Notes: generated from the sequence alone by a model not told the origin. Counted from the first letter of the stretch, positions 42,218-51,089 are shown. The stretch: DNA of 64,000 nt from an uncultured Rhodobacterales bacterium (GCA_903873585.1 CAIQOV010000008.1:1-64000), one strand, 5' to 3'. Numbers and translations: made by a program.

Positions 42218-43018
42218 GTGTCTGAAAAATCGCGTCTTTCCATGGCCTTTGTGCCCTATCGGCCCATTCCCTTAGCACTCGCCATCAGCTTGGGTGCTGC
42301 CGTTTGGGCCTTGGTGATTGGCGGGTGGATGCTGCTAACCTACGGCGGGCGCGTGCCGGAAATGTTCTTGCCCGCCCCCGGCAAAGTGCTGATGACAGCG
42401 GGGCGCTTGATTGCCGACGGGTCGTTGCTGATGCACACCGCAGCCTCGGCCCAAGTGGTGCTGGTGGGCTTTGTGATCTCATCAGTCGTGGCGGTGCCTT
42501 TGGGGCTGTATATGGGCACCTATAAGGCGGTGCAGGCGGCGCTGGATCCTTTGGTGAACTTTATCCGCTATTTGCCCGTCACGTCTTTCGTGCCGCTGTT
42601 TATCTTGTGGATCGGCATCGGGATTGAGCAGCGCGTGTCGGTGATTATCTTTGGCACCTTCTTTCAGCAACTCGTCATGATTGCTGATGCGGCGCGCTCT
42701 GTGCCGCGCGATTTGGTCAATGCGGCCTATACGTTGGGCACCAAGCGCTCGACCACGGTGCGCCATATTGTTTTTCCCGCCAGCCTTCCGGCGGTGCTGG
42801 ATATTTTGCGCGTCACGGTAGGCTGGGCTTGGACCTATCTGGTCGTGGCCGAACTGGTCGCGGCCAAGTCGGGCTTGGGGTATATTTCGCTCAAAGCCAT
42901 GCGCGGCTTTCAGGTCGACATCATTTTTCTGGCCATCGCGATGATTGGCATTCTGGGGCTGATCACCGATCAAGGCTTTAGACTGCTGCGCCGTCTTGTG
43001 GCCCCGTGGGCGGCCTGA
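42218..43018 (+). CDS. NitT/TauT-type ABC transporter, permease
   Basis: A 266-aa inner-membrane permease with about six hydrophobic segments; the EAA-like loop is LVNAAYTLGTKRSTTVRHIVFP. It begins with GTG at 42218. The single permease forms a homodimer in SsuC/TauC-type importers. It follows the receptor after a hairpin-containing gap and is followed after 1 nt by the ATPase gene. Confidence 0.9.
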   Translation: MSEKSRLSMAFVPYRPIPLALAISLGAAVWALVIGGWMLLTYGGRVPEMFLPAPGKVLMTAGRLIADGSLLMHTAASAQVVLVGFVISSVVAVPLGLYMGTYKAVQAALDPLVNFIRYLPVTSFVPLFILWIGIGIEQRVSVIIFGTFFQQLVMIADAARSVPRDLVNAAYTLGTKRSTTVRHIVFPASLPAVLDILRVTVGWAWTYLVVAELVAAKSGLGYISLKAMRGFQVDIIFLAIAMIGILGLITDQGFRLLRRLVAPWAA

Positions 43019-43019
43019 C

Positions 43020-43799
43020 ATGACACAATCTGCCGATATCACCGTTTCCAACGTCACCCTGCGTTATGGCAGCGGCCCCAAGACCGTGCTGGCGCTGGAT
43101 GGATTGTCGCTAGAGGTAAAGCCCAACGAATTCGCTGTGATCGTCGGCCCTTCGGGCTGCGGAAAATCCAGCCTGCTGTATCTGATTGCGGGGCTAGAGG
43201 ATCGCACAGGTGGCTCTATCACTGTGGGCGGCGCGCCTGTGGATGGGCCGGGGCCTGATCGGGGCATGGTGTTTCAAAGCTACACGCTGTTTCCGTGGCT
43301 AACCGTCGCGCAAAATGTGGCCTATGGCCCGCGCCGCCGTGGCTTGGCCGAGGACGAGCGCAACCGTCTGGTGACACACTATTTGGGCGAGGTCGGCCTT
43401 GCAGGCTTTGCCGATCACTACCCTGCCCAACTGTCGGGCGGCATGAAGCAGCGCGTGGCGATTGCGCGGGCTTTGGCCAATGATCCGGCGGTCTTGCTGA
43501 TGGATGAACCCTTTGGCGCGCTCGACAGCCAGACCCGCCATTCAATGCAGCGCTTGTTGCTGCGGGTGTGGGATCATAGCCAAAAAACCGTGCTGTTCGT
43601 GACCCATGATATCGAAGAGGCGATTTTGCTGGCGGACCGTGTTTTTGTGATGTCAGGCAGGCCAGGGCAGATCCGCAAGGTTCTGACCGTCGACTTCCCC
43701 CGCCCCCGCTTGGGCGACATCGTGCTGGACCCCGCTTTTATCGCCATGAAGCGCGAGATTATGGGGCTTTTACGCACAGATGAAGACGACGACCACTAG
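43020..43799 (+). CDS. NitT/TauT-type ABC transporter, ATP-binding protein
   Basis: A 259-aa ATPase. Walker A GPSGCGKSS is at 43-51, the signature LSGGMKQR about 138-145, Walker B LLMDEPFGALD and the H-loop VTHDIEEAI follow. It is typical of SsuB/TauB. ATG at 43020 begins 1 nt after the permease stop; upstream in-frame codons overlap the permease. It completes the three-gene importer. Confidence 0.92.
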   Translation: MTQSADITVSNVTLRYGSGPKTVLALDGLSLEVKPNEFAVIVGPSGCGKSSLLYLIAGLEDRTGGSITVGGAPVDGPGPDRGMVFQSYTLFPWLTVAQNVAYGPRRRGLAEDERNRLVTHYLGEVGLAGFADHYPAQLSGGMKQRVAIARALANDPAVLLMDEPFGALDSQTRHSMQRLLLRVWDHSQKTVLFVTHDIEEAILLADRVFVMSGRPGQIRKVLTVDFPRPRLGDIVLDPAFIAMKREIMGLLRTDEDDDH

Positions 43800-43824
43800 G
43801 GCCGCCGCATAGCGAAGGGATGGC

Positions 43825-44745
43825 TTAAAAGCTGTCAGCCTCGTCTGCACCGTCCGCATGGCCTGCGCGCAGTTCTTCGGGCAACAAGGCGGGCGGGGCT
43901 GCGCCGCCGATGGGGTCTTGCAGCAGGGTCGCCGCCAAGGTTGCGGAGTTTGCATCACCGCCCATCAGCACGGCAATCTGGCCCATATCGGCGTCAAACC
44001 GTGCGGCTGAAACGGCACCCGCATCGCGCAGCTTTTGCACCTCGCGGTGCACCTCAACGGCGTAATCGGCCAGACCCAAGGCCGCCATCTGGTTTTCCTG
44101 CGCCAGATCGTGGTGAACCGCATGGGCGAAGGTGTAAAGCACGACCTGCATCAGCGCCTCGGCCCCGCTATCGCCTTGGGCGATGCGGTGGTGGGCCAGC
44201 ATTTCGCCGGCCATGGTCAGCTCTATACCAAGGCCAGAAAGCACTTCGCGCAAAGCCTCAATCGCTTGGGGATCGGCGGTGACGGCGGGGCTTATCGGCT
44301 CTGGTGCAACTGGTACGCCGCCCAAATCTTCGGTAAAGCCTGTGACGGCACGGCGTTTGGGGGCGGCCACCTTGCGCTTGACTTCCGGCGCGGTGACGGC
44401 GACAGCCACGGGTTGGGGTTCAGCAACGTCCAGCACAACTGCGTCAAGTGGCGCGTCGGCTGGTGGTACTGCCCCGTCAGACAGGGCCAAATGCCCCGCC
44501 TCGGTCAACTGCACCAAAAGCAGGGTCGGCGCGCCAAACAGGCGGCGCAGCAAGAAGGGGCGGCGTTCAACCTCGACGATCAGGGCCAAGGATTTGATGC
44601 GCGCATAAGACCGGCCAAATTCAACACCGCGCCCGCGCGTTGCCACGGAAAGCACATCACGGGTGACAAAGCCACGCTCTGCCAGAAGTTCGGATAGGAT
44701 CTTCAGCAGATTACGCTCTGACGGATCAAGTGGTTTGTCGTGCAT
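43825..44745 (-). CDS. Hypothetical protein with Ala/Pro/Val-rich linker
   Basis: I do not recognise this 306-aa protein. The N-terminal about 90 residues (from MHDKPLDPSERNLLKILSE to VQLTEAGHLALS) look like a compact alpha/beta or winged-helix-like unit, which is weak evidence. A Val/Ala/Pro-rich linker (about 90-155) follows, then a helical C-terminal half that ends in acidic EADSF. The start is the ATG at 44745 after GGGGGCACA; a much longer in-frame extension to 45309 would run through the opposite-strand kinase gene and lacks support. No signal peptide. It is convergent with the importer and divergent from the APH-fold kinase. Confidence 0.6.
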   Translation of the reverse strand: MHDKPLDPSERNLLKILSELLAERGFVTRDVLSVATRGRGVEFGRSYARIKSLALIVEVERRPFLLRRLFGAPTLLLVQLTEAGHLALSDGAVPPADAPLDAVVLDVAEPQPVAVAVTAPEVKRKVAAPKRRAVTGFTEDLGGVPVAPEPISPAVTADPQAIEALREVLSGLGIELTMAGEMLAHHRIAQGDSGAEALMQVVLYTFAHAVHHDLAQENQMAALGLADYAVEVHREVQKLRDAGAVSAARFDADMGQIAVLMGGDANSATLAATLLQDPIGGAAPPALLPEELRAGHADGADEADSF

Positions 44746-44846
44746 TGTGCCCCCAAAGCTGCGACAGTCCGCATCGCATTCCCACCCGCCAGCGTCAATG
44801 GCCCAGCCGGTCTTTGCTGTGGATACAAAGCGCGGTAGGCTAAGCC

Positions 44847-45830
44847 ATGCCCAGTTCGTTGAAAGCCCCCAAGGATGCCCCTTTGCCCCCAAGTGCAGCT
44901 GTGAGCGACACCTTGGCCCAAGCCTTGCCGCTTTGGAGCCTGCAAGGTTGTGCCGCCACGCTGGTGGCCGCGCGCGAAAATCTTGTCTACCGAATCGACG
45001 CGCCCCAGCCCCTTGCCCTGCGTCTGCATCGGCGCGGGATGCGCAGTGCTTCGCAGCTTTTGTCGGAACTAGAGTGGATGGCAGCCCTTGCGCAGCGCGG
45101 CCTGTCCGTGCCGCGCCCGCATCCGGCATTAGACGGCGCTTTGTGTCATGCGGTGGGCGGGCAGATCGTCGATGTGCTGGGCTGGCTAGACGGGGTGCCG
45201 ATGTGCCTTGGCGGCACGTTGAACCCGCTGGTGGATGGGCTGACAGCGTACCGCGCCTTGGGGCAGGCGATGGCGCAGTTGCATCTGAAAAGCGATGACT
45301 GGGTGCCACCTGCCAGCTTTGATCGCCCCGTTTGGGACGCCCAAGGGCTGTTGGGCGAGGCCCCCCTTTGGGGCCGCTTTTGGGAGAACCCGTTGCTGAG
45401 CGCCGCGCAATCTGCCCTGCTGACCCATGCGCGCCACCACGCCCTTGCGCGCCTTACCGCGCTGCGCGGGGCGGATTACGGGTTGATCCACGCCGATCTG
45501 GTACAAGAAAACGTGCTGATCGGGCCCGGCGGGCCGCATTTGATCGACTTTGACGATGGCGGCTTTGGCTACCGTTTGTTCGACATGGCCACCGTTTTGA
45601 ACTTTATCCTGCGTGAGGCTGACCCCGCCCCGCTGCAAGATGCCTTTGTGCAAGGCTATCTTGCCACACGCCCCATCGACCTTTGCGAGCTGCCCCTGTT
45701 TCAAGCCCTGCGCGCCTTTAGCTACGTCGGCTGGATCGTGCCGCGCCTGTCGGAAGACGGCGCGCAGGCGCGGCAAAGCCGCTTTGTCACCCTCGCCTGT
45801 CAGATGGCAGAGCGGATGCTGGCTTCCTAA
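44847..45830 (+). CDS. APH-fold phosphotransferase (SrkA/homoserine-kinase-like)
   Basis: A 327-aa aminoglycoside-phosphotransferase-fold kinase. The catalytic loop is H215-A-D217-LVQEN (Brenner motif), and the metal-binding DFDD follows at about 233-236. The layout resembles homoserine kinase type II and stress-response kinase SrkA/YihE-like proteins more than antibiotic kinases. ATG at 44847. The substrate cannot be read from neighbours; it stands alone between divergent and downstream genes. Confidence 0.8.
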   Translation: MPSSLKAPKDAPLPPSAAVSDTLAQALPLWSLQGCAATLVAARENLVYRIDAPQPLALRLHRRGMRSASQLLSELEWMAALAQRGLSVPRPHPALDGALCHAVGGQIVDVLGWLDGVPMCLGGTLNPLVDGLTAYRALGQAMAQLHLKSDDWVPPASFDRPVWDAQGLLGEAPLWGRFWENPLLSAAQSALLTHARHHALARLTALRGADYGLIHADLVQENVLIGPGGPHLIDFDDGGFGYRLFDMATVLNFILREADPAPLQDAFVQGYLATRPIDLCELPLFQALRAFSYVGWIVPRLSEDGAQARQSRFVTLACQMAERMLAS

Positions 45831-46115
45831 CTGCGCCCCAAAAACCAGCCGCGACACTGATGTGCACAAGCCTTGCACCGCGCAAACCGCGCTAATCACT
45901 GCAAGTGCAGCATGGCTCGCCCGATCAGCACGGATTGAGGCTGCTGGCTTGGGTTGCGCAAGCTGTGGTGTGCGCTTTGGGGATAAGTGTCACATCGCCG
46001 TTGCAGAAACCCCGTAAACGAGGCGTGAAAACGGGCGAATTGCTGCGACGGAACCGTCAAAGCCCGCCGTATAGGAAGCAAAGCCCGCAGGGGCGCGCCG
46101 GAAGGGGACGATCAG

Positions 46116-47018
46116 ATGAGACTGCACCCTGCCGATTTCTTGGCCGCCGATTTCCTTCCTGCGGGCGCTTTGGTGCCCCCTGCCCCCACACTTCACCCCG
46201 CGCGGCACTTTCCGGTGTTGTTCCTATCAGACCTGCACCTTGGGTCACGCGCCTGCCGCGATGATTTGTTGCTGTCGTTCTTGCAGGCTCATACAGCGGA
46301 CGTGATCTATCTGGTGGGCGACATTATTGACACATGGCTGCCCCTTGGCGCGCATTGGACAGCGGCACAGCACCAAGTGCTGGCAATCTTGTTTGAGCGC
46401 GCCCGTCACGGCGCGCGCTTGGTCTTTACCCCCGGCAACCACGACGCCTTTTTCCGGCGCTTTATCGGGCAATCTATGCTGGGCATCGAAATTCACGACC
46501 GCATCCTGCACAAGGCCGCCGACGGGCGGCGCTATCTGGTGGTGCACGGCGACGAGACAGATTTGTTCGATGCAAGGTTTCCCAAGCTCTCGCGGCTGTC
46601 GACACGGCTGGATAGCGCTATGCGCGGATTGATTGGGTGGGTGAACTTGCGCCGACAACGGCGCGGTCTGCCCAAGTCAACCTTGGCCGAACGCTTGGTG
46701 AAACGCTTTAACGACATGATCCGCGCCTGCGATGCCTTTGAAGAACGCCTGTCAGACGTCGCGCGCCAGCATCAGGCAGACGGCATCATTTGCGGCCATT
46801 TTCACAAGCCAGCCCTGCACGCTGACCACGGCGTAGAATATGCTAACTGCGGCGATTGGGTGGAAAACGCCACCGCTTTGGTCGAAACCGCCAGTGGCCG
46901 CCTGTTGCTGATTGATTGGGAAGCGCACGGCGCGGAATGCGCCACAGCAGAGCGGGTTTCTCTGGAAATGGGCCTTAGCCCGGTGCATATGGGTTATGCA
47001 CAAGCCGCCCAAAGTTGA
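46116..47018 (+). CDS. plcP: PlcP-like metallophosphoesterase (lipid-remodelling phospholipase C)
   Basis: A 300-aa calcineurin-type phosphoesterase. Metal ligands D39/H41 (SDLHLG), D69 (GDIID), N108/H109 (GNHD), H144 (HGDE) and the late GHFHKP are all present. The blocks YLVGDIIDTW and YANCGDWVEN resemble PlcP, the Mn-dependent phospholipase C of alphaproteobacteria and marine heterotrophs. PlcP releases diacylglycerol from phospholipids under phosphate starvation. LpxH is the alternative, but the downstream GT21 gene favours PlcP. It starts the lipid operon, 285 nt after the kinase gene. Confidence 0.8.
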   Translation: MRLHPADFLAADFLPAGALVPPAPTLHPARHFPVLFLSDLHLGSRACRDDLLLSFLQAHTADVIYLVGDIIDTWLPLGAHWTAAQHQVLAILFERARHGARLVFTPGNHDAFFRRFIGQSMLGIEIHDRILHKAADGRRYLVVHGDETDLFDARFPKLSRLSTRLDSAMRGLIGWVNLRRQRRGLPKSTLAERLVKRFNDMIRACDAFEERLSDVARQHQADGIICGHFHKPALHADHGVEYANCGDWVENATALVETASGRLLLIDWEAHGAECATAERVSLEMGLSPVHMGYAQAAQS

Positions 47019-47046
47019 GGCGGCAAATTTTGGCAAGGGCGTGACG

Positions 47047-48168
47047 ATGGGCTTGGCCCTTATCTTAGCAGCTTTCGCGGGCCTGTGCCTGTTGGTGCAA
47101 TGGGCGGGCGTGGGCTTGGCGCTGGCGGCTTTGTGGCGCAAGCCTGCGGGCGGGCCAGTGGTGCTGCCGCCTGTCAGCGTGCTGCGCCCGATCTGCGGGA
47201 TTGAGAATTTCTTGGAAGAAACGCTCGAATCCACCTTCGCCGCCGATTACCCGACCTTTGAGCTGATCTTTTGCGCCGCAGACCCTGCCGACCCTGCCGT
47301 GGCCTTGGTGCAAAAGCTGATGGCGCGGCATCCTGCGGTGCAAGCGCGGGTGTTGACGGGCGATGACAAAGTGTCTGGCAACCCCAAGCTGAACAATCTG
47401 GTCAAAGGCTGGAATGCGGCGCGTTATGACCACATTTTGATGTCGGATAGCAACGTCATTCTGCCCCCCGACGCGCTGCGCCGCTGTATGGCTGAATTCA
47501 CGCCGCAAACGGGGTTGGTGTCGTCTCCCCCCATTGGCATTCGGCCTGACGGGTTTTGGGCGCGGGTGGAATGCGCCTTTTTGAACACGTTTCAGGCCCG
47601 CTGGCAAATGGCAGCCTCTCGACTTGGGCAGGGCTATGCGCAGGGCAAGATGCTGTTTTGGGACCGCCGTGTTTTGGAATCGGCGGGCGGCATTGCGGTG
47701 CTGGGGCGAGAGATGGCGGAAGACGTCGCCTCGACCAAAACAGTGCGGGCACAGGGCAAGGTGGTGCGCCTGCCAGCGAAGTTCTTTGAACAACCTATCG
47801 GCGCGCGGAAAGGCTTTGTGGTGTGGAGCCGCCAAGTCCGCTGGGCCAAGGTGCGGCGTTTGGGCTTTTTGATGCTGTTCTTGCCAGAGCTTCTGGCAGG
47901 CGCTGCCCTGCCCTTTGTCGCCGTTCTGGCGCTGGTATGCATGGGCGCGCCGCTGTGGGTTTTGCCCGCCTTCATGGCGCTATGGTACGGCGCAGAATAT
48001 CTGTTGGCCGCTGCGGGCGATTGGCCCCGCACGCCCGCTGATCTGGCGGCTTGGATCACCCGCGATGCTTTGCTGCCCGCCTTGTGGATTGCGGCATGGA
48101 AGGGCAATTCCTTTGAATGGCGCGGCAACGCGATGAGTGCCACCGAAGTTGCCAAGGACAAGCCGTGA
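47047..48168 (+). CDS. GT21-family glycosyltransferase (Agt/ceramide-glucosyltransferase-like)
   Basis: A 373-aa membrane glycosyltransferase. An N-terminal helix is followed by the catalytic region (PVSVLRPICGIE, DHILMSDSN, EFTPQTGLVSSP) and the (Q/R)xxRW motif in SRQVRWAKV, then two C-terminal hydrophobic stretches. GT21 enzymes glucosylate ceramide or diacylglycerol; the Agrobacterium homologue Agt makes glycosyl-DAG. Next to plcP this is probably diacylglycerol glycosylation. ATG at 47047 follows AAGGGCGTGACG; an upstream ATG at 46996 lies within plcP. Confidence 0.82.
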   Translation: MGLALILAAFAGLCLLVQWAGVGLALAALWRKPAGGPVVLPPVSVLRPICGIENFLEETLESTFAADYPTFELIFCAADPADPAVALVQKLMARHPAVQARVLTGDDKVSGNPKLNNLVKGWNAARYDHILMSDSNVILPPDALRRCMAEFTPQTGLVSSPPIGIRPDGFWARVECAFLNTFQARWQMAASRLGQGYAQGKMLFWDRRVLESAGGIAVLGREMAEDVASTKTVRAQGKVVRLPAKFFEQPIGARKGFVVWSRQVRWAKVRRLGFLMLFLPELLAGAALPFVAVLALVCMGAPLWVLPAFMALWYGAEYLLAAAGDWPRTPADLAAWITRDALLPALWIAAWKGNSFEWRGNAMSATEVAKDKP

Positions 48169-48731
48169 TGACCCAAGACGCCGTTTTGCACCTGATGCAG
48201 GCGCATGGCCTGTGGCTGGTAGGCCCCATGGCGGTGATAGAAGGGCCGATTGTCACCGTCATTGCCGCCTACTTGGCCAAGCTGGGCTATATGAACATCT
48301 GGGCGGTCTATGCCGTCTGCGTGCTGGGCGATCTGATTGGCGACGGCATGTATTATTGGATCGGACGCCTTGGCCCCGCGATCTTGCCTGACCGCTGGAT
48401 GGCGCGCTTGGGTATGACCGATGCCCGAAAGCTAGCGCTTGAAGGGCACTTTGCCGCCAAAGGGGGCTGGACGATCCTTGTGGGCAAGTGGACACACTCG
48501 GCAGGCTTGCCCATCATGCTGGCATCAGGTGCGGCGCGGATGAACTTTGCGGCCTATATGGCCTATAACGTGGTAGGCACCCTGCCCAAGACAGCCGTCT
48601 TCACGCTGATCGGGTGGTTCATCGGGTCAGCCTATAGTGCGATTGATACGTGGATCTGGCGCGTATCCTTGGCCTTGGTGGTGGGGTTGGGGGCGGTTCT
48701 TTTGATCCTTTGGCAGCGCAAACGCCCATGA
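48168..48731 (+). CDS. DedA-family membrane protein
   Basis: A 187-aa protein with about four to five hydrophobic helices. The signature region LGDLIGDGMYYWIGRLG and GKWTHSAGLPIMLASGAARM are typical for DedA/SNARE-associated proteins. Characterised members translocate or scramble lipids (for example undecaprenyl phosphate or phospholipids). It shares 1 nt with the GT21 stop and overlaps the next glycosyltransferase by 4 nt, so it probably serves lipid movement for the operon. Confidence 0.85.
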   Translation: MTQDAVLHLMQAHGLWLVGPMAVIEGPIVTVIAAYLAKLGYMNIWAVYAVCVLGDLIGDGMYYWIGRLGPAILPDRWMARLGMTDARKLALEGHFAAKGGWTILVGKWTHSAGLPIMLASGAARMNFAAYMAYNVVGTLPKTAVFTLIGWFIGSAYSAIDTWIWRVSLALVVGLGAVLLILWQRKRP

Positions 48732-49408
48732 CCCTGACCTGCGTGATCCCCGCCTATAACGAACAGGCCCGCATCGGCGCGGTGCTGGCATCGGTGCTGG
48801 GGCATCCTTTGATTGACGAGGTGCTGGTGGTTGATGACGGGTCAAGCGACGGCACGTCTGATGTGGTGCGCGGCTATCCCAAAGCGCGGCTGATCACCTT
48901 GGCGCAGAATGGTGGCAAAACGGCTGCCCTAGCGCGGGGCTTTGCGCAAACGCAATCCGAGTTCATCTTGCTGATTGACGCCGATCTGGTGGGCCTGTCG
49001 CCCGCACATTTGACGGCGCTGATCACGCCGGTGACGGAAGGGCGCGCTGCGATGTCGATCTCGCTGCGCGACAATGCGCCTGCGCTGTGGCGCGCGATCG
49101 GGCTGGATTATATCTCGGGCGAGCGGGCCTTGCGGCGCGATCTGCTGGCAGGGCAAGAGGCGGCGTTGCAGCGCCTGCCGAAATTCGGGTTCGAGGTGTT
49201 CTTGAACGCGCTGGTGCTGAAAGCCGGCGCGCCTTTGGCCGTGGTGCGCCTGCCGGGGGTGAAAAGCCCGCTGAAATCAGCAAAATACGGGTTTTGGACC
49301 GGCATTTGGGGCGACATCTTAATGCTGCGCGACCTGATGCGCGCCGTGCCGCCCTTGGGGCTGATCGGGCAGGTGGTGCGGATGCGGGGGTTGCGGGTTA
49401 ATATTTAA
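48728..49408 (+). CDS. GT2-family glycosyltransferase
   Basis: A 226-aa family 2 glycosyltransferase. CVIPAYNEQARIG, VLVVDDGSSDGTSD, ILLIDADLVGLS (DxD) and the acceptor region SGERALRRDLLAG are visible. No clear membrane span, so it is cytosolic or peripheral. Last gene of the plcP-GT21-dedA-GT2 operon and convergent with the GT/sulfotransferase fusion, overlapping it by 11 nt. Adds a sugar to lipid or polymer; the acceptor is unknown. Confidence 0.84.
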   Translation: MTLTCVIPAYNEQARIGAVLASVLGHPLIDEVLVVDDGSSDGTSDVVRGYPKARLITLAQNGGKTAALARGFAQTQSEFILLIDADLVGLSPAHLTALITPVTEGRAAMSISLRDNAPALWRAIGLDYISGERALRRDLLAGQEAALQRLPKFGFEVFLNALVLKAGAPLAVVRLPGVKSPLKSAKYGFWTGIWGDILMLRDLMRAVPPLGLIGQVVRMRGLRVNI

Positions 49409-50954
49409 GCTGCGCAATCGTGGTGTCTTGATAGCCAAATGCCTGCACATCGGCGGCATAGATTTCACCTACTCTGCGGAAGAGTTCTTCGGTGAAGGCA
49501 GATTGTTCTAAAGGCGCGGTGGGGCCGATGCGTTCGTGACCCAGTTGGAAATCAGGCATGCCAAGGAATTGGCGCAGTGGGGTGAGGTTGCCTTTGTCTT
49601 CAAGCTTTTGGATGAAATAGGGGATGTCGCATTCGGATGGGTTGAAGAAAGAGATGGCGGGGCGGAACCAAAGAATTTTGATAAAACTTTCAGGATTTTT
49701 GCAAAAATCTGGAAGAAAGTTGCTCAGGTCGTCGTCAAAATGCGATAGGAGTGCGCGCGCAAGATCTGCATCCTTGTGAACATGTTTCTTGCCTTCCGCC
49801 GTGGCCCAGTGAAACGCAGAGGCCAATCGGTCCCAAGGATTGCGCACAAGAGTTAGAAGGCGAAATTCGGCAAAACGCGGGCCAAGGATTTCTTTAAACC
49901 GTGCTAAACTTGGATGCCCGTACCGGCGAATGCCGCCTTCAAAGATCTCTGAATGATCTATCGAGGTGCCACCACATTTCGGGATATGAACGAAGATAAT
50001 TTTCCGCTCTTCGCTGATTGCAAGAGTTTTTCGGATTTGTGTCCAATGCGGATATTTGGGGTTCACCGCAAAATCCTGCCGCACAGAAGAGCCGTCAAAA
50101 AGTAAAGCAATACGCTTTTTCTGCATTTCCTGCGCAATTGGCTTGTAGGTCTGTTTGGAAACATAGGCGGAAACAAAAGCATCTAAGGCGTTTTTTTTCT
50201 GCACATAGACATTGGACCTCGACCTCAAAAAATCATGTTCTATTGGATGGTCGTCCAAGACTGACTTGAATACGTAAAACATCCAAAAATAAGTTGTCTT
50301 GCAGATCAACTCTTCACACAAATTCAAGGCTTCAACGCCGCGTCTTTCGCCAGCTTTGATATTCAAAGTTTCATGAAACTCAACACCCTTGGCGATCTCG
50401 ACGATACGTGTGCGTTTTCGAAATAGTAACATTCCGCAGCCTAACAGAGTTTGCACTGTCAAAGGATGTCCTGGGATCGATGCCAAAAACCAGCTCACCA
50501 TTTCCCGATCACTGGCTTTATCCGCCCACCTGAAGCAAAAAAACCCATTGGTCCGAATTTCATCATGCAGCCAATCTGACAAAGGCCTCAAACAAAACGT
50601 CGTGGCATCGGCCCAAACTCCGCCAAACTTGGCAAGCAGCATCAAACGGATCAAATCAGATTTGCCGGCCCAGCCTAAATCCACCGTCAATTTCGCAAAC
50701 AAAGCTTCCAAATCAACGCCCAGTGCCATTTCTGCATCGGCCAAGGTTAAAAACCGCACCTCGTGGTCGGGGTTGAAATGGCGCCATGTTGTCAAGCTGC
50801 GGTGCACAATATCTGGCGCACCTTCTAGACCTGAGTGCCAAAACATCCAGATGATCTTGGGCAAGGGCCGGTTCCCCCAAGGAGCAGGCTGCGGCAAGGC
50901 GTTGATAAAATCGGTCAGGGGCAGGGCGTCATCGGGTTGGTCAGTTAAGGTCAC
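49398..50954 (-). CDS. Fusion of capsular glycosyltransferase-like and sulfotransferase domains
   Basis: A 518-aa two-domain protein. The N-terminal half (to about 230) resembles the capsular/GT32 group with PKIIWMFWHSG and the DxD-like GGVWADATTF (about 111-120). The C-terminal half is a sulfotransferase-2-like domain with the PAPS 5'-phosphosulfate loop IFVHIPKCGGTSI and the 3'-loop TLVRNPWDRLASAF. GTG at 50954 with AAGGATTTTGCC upstream is preferred over a GTG at 50972. The gene is clearly A/T-richer than its neighbours, with several A/T runs (including an A8 run on the coding strand, 50191-50198). That is consistent with transfer. It should glycosylate and sulfate a surface polysaccharide or lipid. 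Confidence 0.83.
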   Translation of the reverse strand: MTLTDQPDDALPLTDFINALPQPAPWGNRPLPKIIWMFWHSGLEGAPDIVHRSLTTWRHFNPDHEVRFLTLADAEMALGVDLEALFAKLTVDLGWAGKSDLIRLMLLAKFGGVWADATTFCLRPLSDWLHDEIRTNGFFCFRWADKASDREMVSWFLASIPGHPLTVQTLLGCGMLLFRKRTRIVEIAKGVEFHETLNIKAGERRGVEALNLCEELICKTTYFWMFYVFKSVLDDHPIEHDFLRSRSNVYVQKKNALDAFVSAYVSKQTYKPIAQEMQKKRIALLFDGSSVRQDFAVNPKYPHWTQIRKTLAISEERKIIFVHIPKCGGTSIDHSEIFEGGIRRYGHPSLARFKEILGPRFAEFRLLTLVRNPWDRLASAFHWATAEGKKHVHKDADLARALLSHFDDDLSNFLPDFCKNPESFIKILWFRPAISFFNPSECDIPYFIQKLEDKGNLTPLRQFLGMPDFQLGHERIGPTAPLEQSAFTEELFRRVGEIYAADVQAFGYQDTTIAQLKY

Positions 50955-51089
50955 GGCAAAATCCTTTGGCACAGAAAAACGAAATAGTTACATAGTGCGG
51001 GATGTGCGCGCCAACTTCGCACATCTCTTACGCCAAAAATTGCATTTTTGGCCCCAACTTGGCAAGGCGGCGCAAATCTGCACAGCCCG

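Noticed and set aside
43825-45309. N-terminally extended version of the 306-aa unknown protein
   Set aside because: The extension (upstream of 44745) lies antisense to the APH-fold kinase, has a low-complexity Ala/Pro/Arg composition and no ribosome site.
45831-46115. Possible Pho box (GTGTCAC-ATCG-CCGTTGC) upstream of the PlcP-like gene
   Set aside because: Only the first half resembles CTGTCAT; the second half matches 3 of 7. The lipid-remodelling reading does not depend on it, so it is left as unproven.
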